Part shown: positions 9,556 to 18,985 of the stretch, piece after piece | Numbering within the stretch: position 1 is the first letter of the stretch | Layout of the letters: every line of letters starts with the position of its first letter | DNA from: JAGVSR01 sp963778225 | GTDB lineage: Bacteria > Pseudomonadota > Alphaproteobacteria > Rhizobiales > Hyphomicrobiaceae | Assembly: GCA_963778225.1 (NCBI GenBank) | Contig: CAVZTR010000009.1 | Coordinates: 62,001 to 126,000 of the forward strand | Length of the DNA stretch: 64,000 nt | Direction: 5' to 3' | Notes under the pieces: model-generated | The model's database searches: none | The model's input: only the letters and a program-made list of their open reading frames with translations | What the model was told of the DNA's origin: nothing | Program-made: the position numbers and the translations under genes

Positions 9556-9725
9556 TTACAATCCAGCCCGGCACCGGCGAAGATCGCCTGAAACGTTTTG
9601 AATGCAGGGACCATCTTCACCTTTAAGTTAAACGATCCGCCGGCGATCCGCACGCGCGAAAGCGCGCTATGGTAAGGTTGCGATCACGGCTCGAACTCGG
9701 TAAACCGCGCGTAGGATCATGACGA

Positions 9726-11492
9726 ATGCCCCTCGACAGCAACCCTACCGCCCGCGCCCTTCCCGATCCACGAGGCGAAGAGTTTACTTCCGTGCTCCGC
9801 CAGCGACTGGTTGCTAACGGCCAGCTGGACGAACTTGCGGCCCGCCGTGCCGAGCGGGCCTGCCAGCAATCTAACGAACGCTTTGATGTCGTGCTGGCGC
9901 GCCTCGGTCTCGTGGGTGAAGCCGCGTTGTGCGAAGCTATTGCCGGTATCCTTAATCTCCCGACCGTAGCACCCGATGCATGGCCGCTACGCGCCGTGTT
10001 GGCCGATACTGTGCCGGAGAACTTTCTGGCGGCGAACCGCATCGTGATTTTGGATGACACCATTGATGCTGTACGGATTGCAATAGCCGACCCGTTCAAT
10101 TCGGATGCACTCGCAGCACTCGCATTCCAGCTTGAACGACCGCTCACGCTGCATGTGGCGCCGCCCGCAGCGATTGAGCGTTGTATCGAGCGCCTGCATG
10201 GTCGCGCCACTCCTGCCACCGAAAGCGATGCGACCGCCGCCGTTGAACTCACCGACGATGCAGGCGCCGACGACATCCGGCGCCTCGAAGATCTGGCGAG
10301 CGAAGCGCCCATCATCCGATTGGTTCACGACATCATCCAACGCGCCGTTGAAAGTCGCGCGTCCGATATTCACGTCGAACCGCGCGAAGACAGCGTTTGC
10401 GTGCGCTACCGCATCGACGGCGCTCTTCAAACCGCCGAAACGTTACCTGTCACCGTCAAAGCCGCTCTCACTTCACGCATCAAGATCATGGCAAGGCTCA
10501 ACATCGCCGAACGGCGCCTGCCTCAGGACGGGCGCGTCAAGTTCACCGCCCGCGGTCGCGAAATCGATCTCCGTGTTTCGACGATGCCGACGATGGCGGG
10601 TGAAAGCATTGTTCTGCGAATTCTCGATCGCGAAAGCATCCCGCTGGAATTCGCGCAGCTGGGCTTCACTGGAGCCGAGCGCGAAGGCTTCGAACGCCTG
10701 CTCGCCGAGCCCAACGGCATCATCCTTGTCACCGGCCCGACCGGAAGCGGGAAATCGACGACGCTTTACACCGCTCTCAAATCTCTCAACCGCCCCGATC
10801 GCAAACTCTTCACTGTCGAAGATCCGATTGAATATCGCCTGACCGGGGTGAACCAGATCGCGGTCAGCCCCAAGATCGGTCTGACTTTCGCTTCCGCCCT
10901 ACGCTCGATCCTTCGCCAAGACCCGGACATCATTATGGTCGGCGAAATTCGCGATCTCGAAACAGCTGAGATGGCCATTCGCGCATCGCTCACAGGCCAC
11001 CTCGTTCTCTCGACCATTCACACCAACAGCGCTGCGGCGACGATCACCCGTTTGCTCGACATGGGCGTCGAAGACTATCTGCTTGCGTCGAGCCTCAAAG
11101 GTGTTCTGGCGCAACGCCTCGTGCGCACGTTGTGTCCCTCCTGTGCAACGAAGGCCAACGTCTCTGATGTCGAAGCCGACCGTCTGCTGCGTCTCGCAGG
11201 ACCCGCCGGAGACAAAGCCAGTATGAATGTTCACGCACCACACGGCTGCGAGTCCTGCCAGGGCACCGGCTACCGCGGGCGCACGGCAATTTATGAACTT
11301 CTGACCGTCACACCCGCCCTGCGCGACACGATCGCGGCAGGCGCGCAAGAGAGCAGTATCGAAGCGGCCGCCGTGTCCTCCGGGATGACGACCTTGATGC
11401 AAAACGGCATGGCAAAGGTCATCTCGGGCGAAACGACCATGCATGAGGTTTTGCGCGTCACGAGGGCAGCAGATGCCGCGCTTTCGCTATAG
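9726..11492 (+). CDS. gspE: T2SS traffic ATPase GspE
   Basis: This 588-residue ATPase powers pseudopilus assembly. An N-terminal GspE/MshE domain (up to about residue 150) is followed by the catalytic core with Walker A GPTGSGKS (337-344). The Asp-box (EDPIEYR), a Walker B-like DPDIIMVGEIRD and His-box segments follow. A tetracysteine zinc module (CPSC through CESC) lies near the C-terminus, as in true GspE proteins. Its last 20 bases overlap the start of gspF. It begins the rightward E-F-H-I-J operon. Confidence 0.95.
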   Translation: MPLDSNPTARALPDPRGEEFTSVLRQRLVANGQLDELAARRAERACQQSNERFDVVLARLGLVGEAALCEAIAGILNLPTVAPDAWPLRAVLADTVPENFLAANRIVILDDTIDAVRIAIADPFNSDALAALAFQLERPLTLHVAPPAAIERCIERLHGRATPATESDATAAVELTDDAGADDIRRLEDLASEAPIIRLVHDIIQRAVESRASDIHVEPREDSVCVRYRIDGALQTAETLPVTVKAALTSRIKIMARLNIAERRLPQDGRVKFTARGREIDLRVSTMPTMAGESIVLRILDRESIPLEFAQLGFTGAEREGFERLLAEPNGIILVTGPTGSGKSTTLYTALKSLNRPDRKLFTVEDPIEYRLTGVNQIAVSPKIGLTFASALRSILRQDPDIIMVGEIRDLETAEMAIRASLTGHLVLSTIHTNSAAATITRLLDMGVEDYLLASSLKGVLAQRLVRTLCPSCATKANVSDVEADRLLRLAGPAGDKASMNVHAPHGCESCQGTGYRGRTAIYELLTVTPALRDTIAAGAQESSIEAAAVSSGMTTLMQNGMAKVISGETTMHEVLRVTRAADAALSL

Positions 11493-12699
11493 GGCTTATA
11501 GCGCCACGGGCGCAGTGACGACCGGCGAGGTGATGGTCGAAAGCCGTCAGATCGCCTTACAGACGCTTGCCCGCAAGGCCGAAGTGGTCATCGAATTGGA
11601 AGAAGCCGCGACAGTCAGCCACCTGCCGTGGTGGCAGCGTGAGATCGGATTGTCACGCGCACTCGGAACCCGCGCGCTCTCGGATTTTCTTCGCGAGCTT
11701 TCCGGCCTCATCAGCGCCAATCTGCCCATCGACGAAGCCCTGCGCATCATCGCAATCCAGCCCGCAATCAAGCCGTCGCTGCGGGCTCTCGTCGCCGATA
11801 TCCTGGAGCGCGTAACCTCCGGCGCATCGCTATCGGCCGCCATGGCCGCACGCGAAGGTACCTTTCCTCCCTTCGTCGTTCGCCTCATCGGTGCAGGCGA
11901 AGCCTCGAGCAGCCTCGATACCGTCCTGGCCGATCTCTCGCGTTACCTTGAACAAGCGAGCGAACGCTCAGCCAAGTTGACGTCCCAATTGCTCTATCCC
12001 GCCGTACTTGTCGCCGCAGCGATCATCGCGCTCACCGTCATCACCACCGTCCTGGTGCCGGCAGTGAAGCCATTGTTCGAAGACGCCGGAGCAACACCTC
12101 CGACCATCATTGCCGTTCTCTCGTGGATCGCCGACGCAGTGTTGGGCTACGGAATGCTGATCGCAATCGCTATCACCGCAAGCATCATCGGCCTCATCAT
12201 CCTTTGGCGCAGCCCCAACGGACGTCTTGCGTTGGATCGCGCCATCCTCGACTCTCCCTTTTTTGGTGATCTCGTCCGCCAGACCGAGACGGCACGCCTG
12301 TCGCGTACGCTTTCGGCACTGATCCGGAATGGCGTGCCCCTGACGGAAGCCTTGCGGATTGGCGCCGGAGTTCTTGCGAACCGCGCGCTTGGCACGACTG
12401 TCGAGGAGATTCTGCGCGGCGTGGAACAGGGCCGCTCTCTGTCGGGCGAACTCCAGCGCTCGGCCGCCTTTCCGGATTTGCTTCCGCGCCTCGCGCGCAT
12501 CGGCGAAGAAACAGGCCAGCTGGAATCCATGCTGATGAAGGTGGCGGAAGCCTACGAACGCACCGTCGAGAGCCGCCTCGAACGCTTCATGACGTTGCTC
12601 ACGCCGGTTCTCACAATCATCATTGGCGGCTTCGTCGGCTTCCTTGTCATCTCGGTCATGAACGCCATCCTCTCCGCGAATGCACTGGTGCTCCAATGA
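11473..12699 (+). CDS. gspF: T2SS polytopic platform protein GspF
   Basis: This 408-residue inner-membrane protein has two repeated T2SSF domains, each ending in hydrophobic helices, and the family's FLRELSGLISANLPIDEAL and LIRNGVPLTEALRIG motifs. It is the core of the assembly platform that contacts GspE and GspL. I chose the ATG at 11473 (MPRFRYRAYSATG is the usual GspF N-terminus), which overlaps gspE by 20 bases. Its stop overlaps the gspH start as ATGA. Confidence 0.94.
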   Translation: MPRFRYRAYSATGAVTTGEVMVESRQIALQTLARKAEVVIELEEAATVSHLPWWQREIGLSRALGTRALSDFLRELSGLISANLPIDEALRIIAIQPAIKPSLRALVADILERVTSGASLSAAMAAREGTFPPFVVRLIGAGEASSSLDTVLADLSRYLEQASERSAKLTSQLLYPAVLVAAAIIALTVITTVLVPAVKPLFEDAGATPPTIIAVLSWIADAVLGYGMLIAIAITASIIGLIILWRSPNGRLALDRAILDSPFFGDLVRQTETARLSRTLSALIRNGVPLTEALRIGAGVLANRALGTTVEEILRGVEQGRSLSGELQRSAAFPDLLPRLARIGEETGQLESMLMKVAEAYERTVESRLERFMTLLTPVLTIIIGGFVGFLVISVMNAILSANALVLQ

Positions 12700-13130
12700 C
12701 CGAAAAAGCAGAGACATCCGCTGCCGGATTCACGCTCCTTGAGGTGCTCGCCGCACTTCTGATTGCCAGCATCGGGCTTTGGATTGCGTTGCCCATGCTG
12801 ACCGGCTCCAGTAAAGCCCGCGTGCTGCAGGATGCCACCTCCGCCTTCGTTACAAAGCTGGATCAGACACGCTCCCGCGCCATGACGACCGGCAAGCCGG
12901 CAAGCTTCCTGATCGATCCGGCCTCGCGCTCCTACCGAACCGAAGACGGCGCCGCGACAACCCTGCCGCGAGGAATGGTCATCGAAGCCTCGGGCGGCTC
13001 CTCTCTCATCGTATTCCGCCCCGACGGCACCGCGACCGAAGCGAACTTCGACCTCCGCAACGGCCGCGCCGAAGCACGCATCGGCATCGACTGGCTCACC
13101 GGCCGCGCCACCGTAACCTTCGACAGGTGA
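12696..13130 (+). CDS. gspH: T2SS minor pseudopilin GspH-like
   Basis: This 144-residue type IV prepilin-like protein has a short leader ending in Gly before FTLLEVLAALLIASIG (Phe+1, Glu+5). The LDQTRSRAMTTGKPASFLID stretch and the beta-rich C-terminus match GspH rather than the major pseudopilin GspG. It lacks the GspG-type calcium-binding end and the usual GspG motif after the helix. Its start overlaps the gspF stop. It occupies the position where gspG usually lies, so a diverged G is the alternative. Confidence 0.7.
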   Translation: MTEKAETSAAGFTLLEVLAALLIASIGLWIALPMLTGSSKARVLQDATSAFVTKLDQTRSRAMTTGKPASFLIDPASRSYRTEDGAATTLPRGMVIEASGGSSLIVFRPDGTATEANFDLRNGRAEARIGIDWLTGRATVTFDR

Positions 13131-13135
13131 GTTCG

Positions 13136-13531
13136 ATGCCCATTCGCGACGGCGGGTTCACTCTGATGGAAGCCCTCGTGGCGCTGGTGCTCTTGGCACT
13201 CGCGGCCGGAGCCTTCTATCAAGGGATCGAACTGGGCGCCCGCGGAGCCCGCATCGCACAACGCGATGCAGCCGCCATTGCCGTTGCGCAAAGCCGCCTC
13301 GAGGAAGCCGTCGCCATCGGCCAGCGTTCCGATGCCCCGTGGTCCGGCGAAACGGACGACGGAATCGCCTGGCAAACCACATTTACACCTCACGCGGCCA
13401 CTCCGCCGGACGGCGCCCAAGAACCCCTATCGTTGACGCGCATTGATGTCCGCGTCACGTGGCGCGATGTTCCCGGTCGTCCGGTCCGGGACATGACGCT
13501 GACGACATTCGCGCCAGCGAAGTCGCCATGA
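13136..13531 (+). CDS. gspI: T2SS minor pseudopilin GspI
   Basis: This 131-residue prepilin-like protein has a Gly-Phe processing site (DGGFTLMEALVALVLLALA), with the GspI hallmark of a Glu+5 followed by an Ala/Leu helix. GspI starts the tip complex with J and K. The ATG at 13136 is preceded by AGGTGAG; a GTG nine bases upstream (13127) overlaps the gspH stop and is the alternative start. The stop overlaps the gspJ ATG. Confidence 0.78.
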   Translation: MPIRDGGFTLMEALVALVLLALAAGAFYQGIELGARGARIAQRDAAAIAVAQSRLEEAVAIGQRSDAPWSGETDDGIAWQTTFTPHAATPPDGAQEPLSLTRIDVRVTWRDVPGRPVRDMTLTTFAPAKSP

Positions 13532-14139
13532 AAGCGCCAGCCGAAAATCCCCCCGATGCCGGCTTTACGCTCATCGAAGCCCTCGTCGTCTTGACGATCA
13601 CCGCCTTGGCCATCGCGCTCGTGCCGGCAACCGTGAGCCTGGGTCAGCGCGCACTGCAGGTCGCAGCGAACCTCGAATACACGACATCCGATCACCGCGC
13701 ACAAGGAGCCCTCACAGCCCGCATCGAAGCAGCCCGGCCGATCTTTCAAACCGATGCCGCTGGCCTATCGACCCTCGTTTTTGAAGGTCGTCCCAATCGC
13801 ATGAGGTTCGTCACCGAGTTTTCGGATGGACCGGCAGGCGGTGGTCTCTACGTCGCGGACCTCGCGCTCGATGCGTCGAACGCCACCCTGGTGCTCTCAC
13901 TGACGCCCTATCCCACCCGTGCCAATGCCATGCCGTCCACGCAGACCCGATTGCAGCCGGCTGCCTTGCTCTCTCTGCGCTACTTTGGACTTGATGCCGA
14001 AACTGGAAACCGCATCTGGCAATCGTCTTGGACGGCCAAAAATAAACTTCCAGATATGATCGAACTTTCGATCCGCAGAACAGCTGACGACGCCAATCCG
14101 ACGCTCAGCATTATTGCTCTTCGTCTCGCGCAAAACTGA
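13528..14139 (+). CDS. gspJ: T2SS minor pseudopilin GspJ
   Basis: This 203-residue protein has the prepilin motif AGFTLIEALVVLTITALAI followed by a larger beta-rich domain, as in GspJ. The ATG at 13528 overlaps the gspI stop (ATGA); the longer reading frame upstream lies inside gspI. GspJ joins GspI and GspK at the pseudopilus tip. It ends the rightward operon and converges on the RND adaptor gene 22 bases further on. Confidence 0.78.
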   Translation: MKAPAENPPDAGFTLIEALVVLTITALAIALVPATVSLGQRALQVAANLEYTTSDHRAQGALTARIEAARPIFQTDAAGLSTLVFEGRPNRMRFVTEFSDGPAGGGLYVADLALDASNATLVLSLTPYPTRANAMPSTQTRLQPAALLSLRYFGLDAETGNRIWQSSWTAKNKLPDMIELSIRRTADDANPTLSIIALRLAQN

Positions 14140-14161
14140 TGTCCCGCGCGCGGTTACGCAA

Positions 14162-15337
14162 TCAACTGACGGGCTTGACGACATCCACTTTATCGCCCGC
14201 CTTGAGCAACGCATTCGGCGAGACGATCACGCGGTCCGACAAAGTCAAACCTGCGCAGACTTCTGCTTCGACCCCAAGGTCCCGGCTGATCTGCACCGGC
14301 CGGAATACGATCTTGTCTTGCGCGTCTGCAATTGCCGCAAACTGCTGCCCCTGACGCACCACCAGCGCATTGCCCGGCACCAGCACGCACGGCGAATCCC
14401 GCTCGATGTCGAGCAGTACTTGCCCCGTCAAACCAGCCGGCAGCGTCAGCTCTGGATTGTCCATCACGAGTTCCGCCCGCATCGTACCCGACGTCTGATT
14501 GATCGCCTGCGATGTCCGCACCACCTTGGCGTCGAACTGCTGTCCCGGCATCTCTGCGAACGTCATCTTCGCCGGCGTCCCGGGCCTGACCTTAAGCGCA
14601 ACCGACTGCGGCACGTCGATTTCGATCCGCAGCTGTTCGAGGCGTGCAACATTATAAAAGTAGGAACCCGCTGCACCGAAGTCCCCGTTGACACGGTCAC
14701 CGCGCTCCACTTGCCGCTCGATGATGACCCCGTCGAATGGCGCGCGAATCGTCTGGAAACCTTGCACTTCCTCCAGCCGACGGACTTCGGCGACGGCTGC
14801 ATCGAGGTCGGCCTTCGCGATTGAAACATTGGCTTCCCGATCATCCCGCGCCTGCTCGGGCAAAAACTTCTTCGGCACGAGTTCCTGGGCGCGCCCGTAG
14901 GTCACTTCGGCAAGCGACAGCCGCGCCTTCACCTGCTCAACGGCTGCTTTCGCGCGATCGAGTTGCTGTCTGATCTCCGGCGCGTCGATGACCACGAGAA
15001 CATCTCCGGCCTTCACGCGATCTCCAATTTCACCGCGCCGTTCAGATACGATTCCGTTGGCCCGGCCGGAAAGTCGCGCTTGTTCGATGGGCACCGTTCG
15101 CCCGGGTAGCGTGAGGCCGAACCGCCCCGCAGCGGCCTTGGGCTCGATGACCCGCACGCTGCGCAATGGCGCGGCTGCAGGCTTATCTGTGTTTGCCGTC
15201 GCCCTTGCACCTGGCAACACGGAACCAGCCAACGTTTGGACCTTCAAAGCGAGGTCGAATTGCCGATCCGCCACGATGGCACCCACCGCGAGTGCAGCCA
15301 GTCCGAGCCCTTTCAACATTGTCTTCGGCATGGTCAT
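14162..15337 (-). CDS. RND efflux periplasmic adaptor (membrane fusion protein)
   Basis: This 391-residue HlyD/AcrA-family adaptor has an N-terminal signal or anchor helix and a lipoyl half-motif (GDRVKAGDVLVVIDAPEI). An alpha-hairpin follows (DRAKAAVEQVKARLSLAEV to AVAEVRRLEEV), then the second lipoyl half (IRAPFDGVIIERQVERGD), and beta-barrel and membrane-proximal domains. It is the second gene after the RND permease and overlaps it by four bases, the reverse of the common adaptor-first order. No outer-membrane channel gene accompanies the pair. The substrate is unknown. Confidence 0.88.
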   Translation of the reverse strand: MTMPKTMLKGLGLAALAVGAIVADRQFDLALKVQTLAGSVLPGARATANTDKPAAAPLRSVRVIEPKAAAGRFGLTLPGRTVPIEQARLSGRANGIVSERRGEIGDRVKAGDVLVVIDAPEIRQQLDRAKAAVEQVKARLSLAEVTYGRAQELVPKKFLPEQARDDREANVSIAKADLDAAVAEVRRLEEVQGFQTIRAPFDGVIIERQVERGDRVNGDFGAAGSYFYNVARLEQLRIEIDVPQSVALKVRPGTPAKMTFAEMPGQQFDAKVVRTSQAINQTSGTMRAELVMDNPELTLPAGLTGQVLLDIERDSPCVLVPGNALVVRQGQQFAAIADAQDKIVFRPVQISRDLGVEAEVCAGLTLSDRVIVSPNALLKAGDKVDVVKPVS

Positions 15338-18300
15338 GTTGATCCTGCAGTCTCTTGAGCATGTGTCGCGGTTGGGGCGGAATACACGTGTAGATCGTGC
15401 GACGGCGGCACTACCTTTCTCTTCACGAGAAGTGCGAAGAGAACCGGCACGAACGTCAGCGTCGCAGCCGTCCCGAACACGAGACCGCCCACGACCGCAC
15501 GGCCCAGCGGCGCGTTCTGCTCGCCGCCATCGCCAAGGCCCAGCGCCAGCGGAATGATGCCGACGATCATGGCGATTGCCGTCATCATTACGGGCCGCAG
15601 CCGTGTCTCGGCCGCTTCGATCGCAGCCGTCACCGGATCAACTCCGGCCTTGAACCGGTCGCGCGCAAAGCTCGTCACCAGAACGCTGTTCGCCGACGCC
15701 ACGCCGATCACCATGATAATTCCGGTCAACGCCGGTACCGAGAGCGGCGTACCCGTCACCCAGAGCGCAAACAGCGCCCCTGAAACAGCGACCGGCTGCG
15801 TCCCCATGGCAATCAGCGGCATCAGCCACGACTGGAAGTTGACGACCATGATGAGATAAACGAGCACGGCTGCAAGTGCGATCCCGCCAAACATTTCTGC
15901 GTAGGCCTGCGTCATCGATTGCGCTTGCCCGGCGACTTCGATGCGATTGCCGGGCTTCAGCCGCGGCTTAACCTTCGCAATCGCCTTTTCAACTTCGCTA
16001 TAGACGCTGCCGATATCGCGTCCTGACGCGTTGGCGAGTATGGTCGTCGTCGGCTGCAGCATATAGCGGTCTATATTGGCAGGCAGTTGCCGGATTTGCA
16101 GAGATGCAATCGACCGAAGCGGCAGTGTCGGACCTCCTGCCGCCGGTTGCACGGGGATATTCAACAGCTGATCAGTTGTCGTGAGCCGCGCAGGCGGTGC
16201 CACGATTTGAACCGTATAGGATGCAGAGATTGCGGGATCCGCCCAGAAGTTTGGCGATACCGTACCGGCGGCTCCCAGCGTCGACAGAACAGCGTTCGCC
16301 GCATCTTGCGGCGTCACGCCCAGCTGCAATGCGCGCACGCGGTTGATCTCGAGGTTATAGGCTGGCAGATTTCGTACCTGCCGCGTGACCACGTCGGATG
16401 CGCCGGGAATCTGCTTGATCGCATCCGAGAGATCGCGCGCGATCTCTGCATTGCCGCCCGCATCGCGCCCGATGAGCCTCACCTCGAAATCAGCTTGCGC
16501 GCTGCCCGCCAGGGTTTGCGCCGTGGCATCCGCTGGCACAAAATAAAAAGTCAGTTTGGGGAAGCGCGCCTGCAGCATGCGCCGGATAGCCTCGGCATGT
16601 TCCGCTGTCCGCCCAAGCCCTCCTCTGAGCTGAATGAGCATCTCGCCGTCGAACGACCCGATCACGCCACTCTGCACCCAGGCAAGATTGATCGACTCGG
16701 GCGCACCGATATTCTCGGTGATGAACGCCACCTCGGTTTCTGGAATGATCTCGCGCACGGCGCGCTGCACATCCGCGAAGACCGCTGCCGTTTCCTCGAG
16801 CCGAGAGCCAGGTTCTGCCCGCAGATAGACCCGGATCATGCCGGCATCCGCCTGCGGAAAGAACTCGCGTCCCATGTTTACGGCCGCGAACGCTCCCAGC
16901 GACAACGCAGCAGCAAGGCCGGCAACTGGCAGCACTTTAAAGCGGATAAACATCTTCAGGATCGAAACGAGGAGCCGCTCGACAGCTCCAAGCCCCCGGC
17001 CCACCACACGCGAGAGGCGCACAAGACCTCCCTGCTCCGGATGAGCTGGATCGTGCTCCTTCAACATCAGAAACGCCAGCGAAGGCACGAGTGTTCGCGA
17101 CAAGACATAGGAGGCGATCATCGCGAACACGACTGCCAGCCCCAGCGGAATGAAGATAAAAGCGGCCGTCCCCGTCAGAAGGAACAGCGGCGAGAACACG
17201 ATGCAGATCGCCAGCGTCGAGACGAATTCAGGAAAGGCGACCTCCTGCGCACTCTTCAAAATCGCATCATTGAGCCGCATTCCATTTTCGAGATTGCGAT
17301 TGATGTTTTCGATCTCGACTAGGGCGTTGTCGACCAGAATGCCGATAGCGAGCATCAGCCCGCCAAGCGTCATGAGGTTGAACGTCTGCCCCGTCAGCGC
17401 CAGGCCGGCGACAGACGCCAGCAGCGCCAGCGGGATCGACGTCAATACGATCAGCGACGATCGCCAGCTCCCAAGAAAAATCAGCACCACGAACGCCACA
17501 AGGGCGGCGACGACGATCGCCTCCTTCAGCACATTGTCGACGGCGTTCTCCACGAACACCGACTGATCGAAGACGGGTTGGATGGTGATCCCCGGCGGTG
17601 CGGAAGCGCGCAGCTCCGGTAACTTCTCTTTCACCTGCCGGACGATATCCACCGTTGAGGCGTCACCCAGCTTCAGGATCGCGACGATCACGGCATTCTG
17701 CCCATCGAGACGCGCGATATTGGTCTGAATTGCTGCCCCGTCCCGGATCGACGCCACGTCGCCCACGCGCACCACCCGCCCGTCGATCGATCGTAACGGC
17801 AAGTCCGCGAATTCCGCCACTGTCTCCGGGCTGGCATTCGTCGTCACGACGATTTCCCGGCTCTCGACGCGCAGAACTCCTGTCGGCAGGGTCAAGTTCT
17901 GCGTGTTGATCGCGCGCGCCACCTCGTTGGGAGAGACGCCGTACGCCTGCAAAGCCTCCGGCTTCAGGTCGATCATGACCTGGCGCGACGCGCCGCCATA
18001 GGGAAGCGTCAACCGCAATCCAGGAATGGACTGGATCTGAGATCGAAGCTGCAGCCGGCCGTAGTCGAACAACGCACTGGAATTGAGCGTGTCCGACGCC
18101 AGCACGAGTTGCAGCACCGGCACGCTCGACGGCACGAACGGAACGATAAGCGGCGGCGAAGTCCCCGGCGGCATGCGGCGCAGGATCGTCTGGCTGACGG
18201 ATGTGATCTGGGCGAACGCGGCCGTCACATCGGTGCCCGGCTGAAACGTGACGCGAATGATTGCAACGCCTGTTAGTGTCTCCGAACGCACATCGCGAAT

Positions 18301-18531
18301 ATTGTCGACGTTGTTGAGAATGGCGATTTCGCCGAACGTCGAAATCTTGGATGCCATTTCAGGCGCGTTGAGGCCGGGATACGTCCAGATGAGATTGATC
18401 GCGGGGATCTTTACCGCCGGCAAGATGTCGGTCGACATGCGCTGCGCCGACAATGCCCCCGTCAGAAGCAGCAGGATGGCGAGCACCCCGATGCTGTGCC
18501 GGTGCGCAAGCGCATAGCGTACGATCCACAA
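15334..18531 (-). CDS. RND-family efflux permease (AcrB-like)
   Basis: This resistance-nodulation-division permease of about 1065 residues has the twelve-helix, two large periplasmic loop architecture. I chose a TTG start at 18531 because GGGGAGGA lies six bases upstream; the longer reading frame to 18564 lacks a good signal. In helix 4 the proton-relay motif reads GILVDNALVEIEN, so the second Asp of the AcrB Asp-Asp pair is Asn here. The adaptor gene follows with ATGA overlap. The pump is probably a trimer exporting small molecules from the periplasm; the substrate cannot be inferred. Confidence 0.9.
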   Translation of the reverse strand: MWIVRYALAHRHSIGVLAILLLLTGALSAQRMSTDILPAVKIPAINLIWTYPGLNAPEMASKISTFGEIAILNNVDNIRDVRSETLTGVAIIRVTFQPGTDVTAAFAQITSVSQTILRRMPPGTSPPLIVPFVPSSVPVLQLVLASDTLNSSALFDYGRLQLRSQIQSIPGLRLTLPYGGASRQVMIDLKPEALQAYGVSPNEVARAINTQNLTLPTGVLRVESREIVVTTNASPETVAEFADLPLRSIDGRVVRVGDVASIRDGAAIQTNIARLDGQNAVIVAILKLGDASTVDIVRQVKEKLPELRASAPPGITIQPVFDQSVFVENAVDNVLKEAIVVAALVAFVVLIFLGSWRSSLIVLTSIPLALLASVAGLALTGQTFNLMTLGGLMLAIGILVDNALVEIENINRNLENGMRLNDAILKSAQEVAFPEFVSTLAICIVFSPLFLLTGTAAFIFIPLGLAVVFAMIASYVLSRTLVPSLAFLMLKEHDPAHPEQGGLVRLSRVVGRGLGAVERLLVSILKMFIRFKVLPVAGLAAALSLGAFAAVNMGREFFPQADAGMIRVYLRAEPGSRLEETAAVFADVQRAVREIIPETEVAFITENIGAPESINLAWVQSGVIGSFDGEMLIQLRGGLGRTAEHAEAIRRMLQARFPKLTFYFVPADATAQTLAGSAQADFEVRLIGRDAGGNAEIARDLSDAIKQIPGASDVVTRQVRNLPAYNLEINRVRALQLGVTPQDAANAVLSTLGAAGTVSPNFWADPAISASYTVQIVAPPARLTTTDQLLNIPVQPAAGGPTLPLRSIASLQIRQLPANIDRYMLQPTTTILANASGRDIGSVYSEVEKAIAKVKPRLKPGNRIEVAGQAQSMTQAYAEMFGGIALAAVLVYLIMVVNFQSWLMPLIAMGTQPVAVSGALFALWVTGTPLSVPALTGIIMVIGVASANSVLVTSFARDRFKAGVDPVTAAIEAAETRLRPVMMTAIAMIVGIIPLALGLGDGGEQNAPLGRAVVGGLVFGTAATLTFVPVLFALLVKRKVVPPSHDLHVYSAPTATHAQETAGST

Positions 18532-18985
18532 GAGAGATCCTCCCCACGTCCCTGCGGCAGGCAAACCTATCCGGGTCGACTGTCGCCAATGCCGCCGCCA
18601 CGGCTAAAGCAATCTGAAGTTGGGCCTCATGGCCGAGGCGGCTAGCCCGGTGAATACCGGATCACGGACCAGGCAGCTGCAAAATTCCTATGACGTTACC
18701 GTGATTTAGTGGTTGCAGGATCACAAGCTGCGGCGTCCCGCCGCGAGACGGATAACGCTGCAGACGATACCGCCTTGCACTATAGAGCCTGCTCGGCGAA
18801 CGGCCTACAGTTCGGTATCCGAAGCGTGAACAGTCATCGGGCGCGCCTAACGCCCGCGCATGAATTGACCTGCCGTCGCGGCGCACCTACGTTGCGCGGC
18901 CGGTTTCGGAGGCGGACCTCCGTGGTGGTCCGCGCACAGCACATATCAAACGGAGAACCGGCTAATCGCCGGAAGCGCATCGCTC
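18532..18985. promoter_or_regulatory. Divergent intergenic region between the RND operon and LysRS gene
   Basis: About 450 bases hold no credible gene. The region must contain the leftward RND promoter and the rightward lysK promoter, but I cannot place either confidently. A loose inverted repeat (ATCACGG at 18661-18667 and CCGTGAT at 18699-18705, 31 bases apart) is the only symmetric structure I noticed. GGAAG about ten bases before the LysRS ATG is its probable ribosome binding site. Confidence 0.3.

Noticed and set aside
12696..13130. The first prepilin gene as gspG
   Set aside because: The region after the helix matches GspH rather than GspG, and no GspG calcium-binding end is visible; the call stays GspH with the alternative noted.
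18661..18705. Loose inverted repeat (7+7 with 31-base spacer) upstream of lysK
   Set aside because: The arms are short and far apart and can arise by chance in GC-rich DNA; recorded only in the region note.
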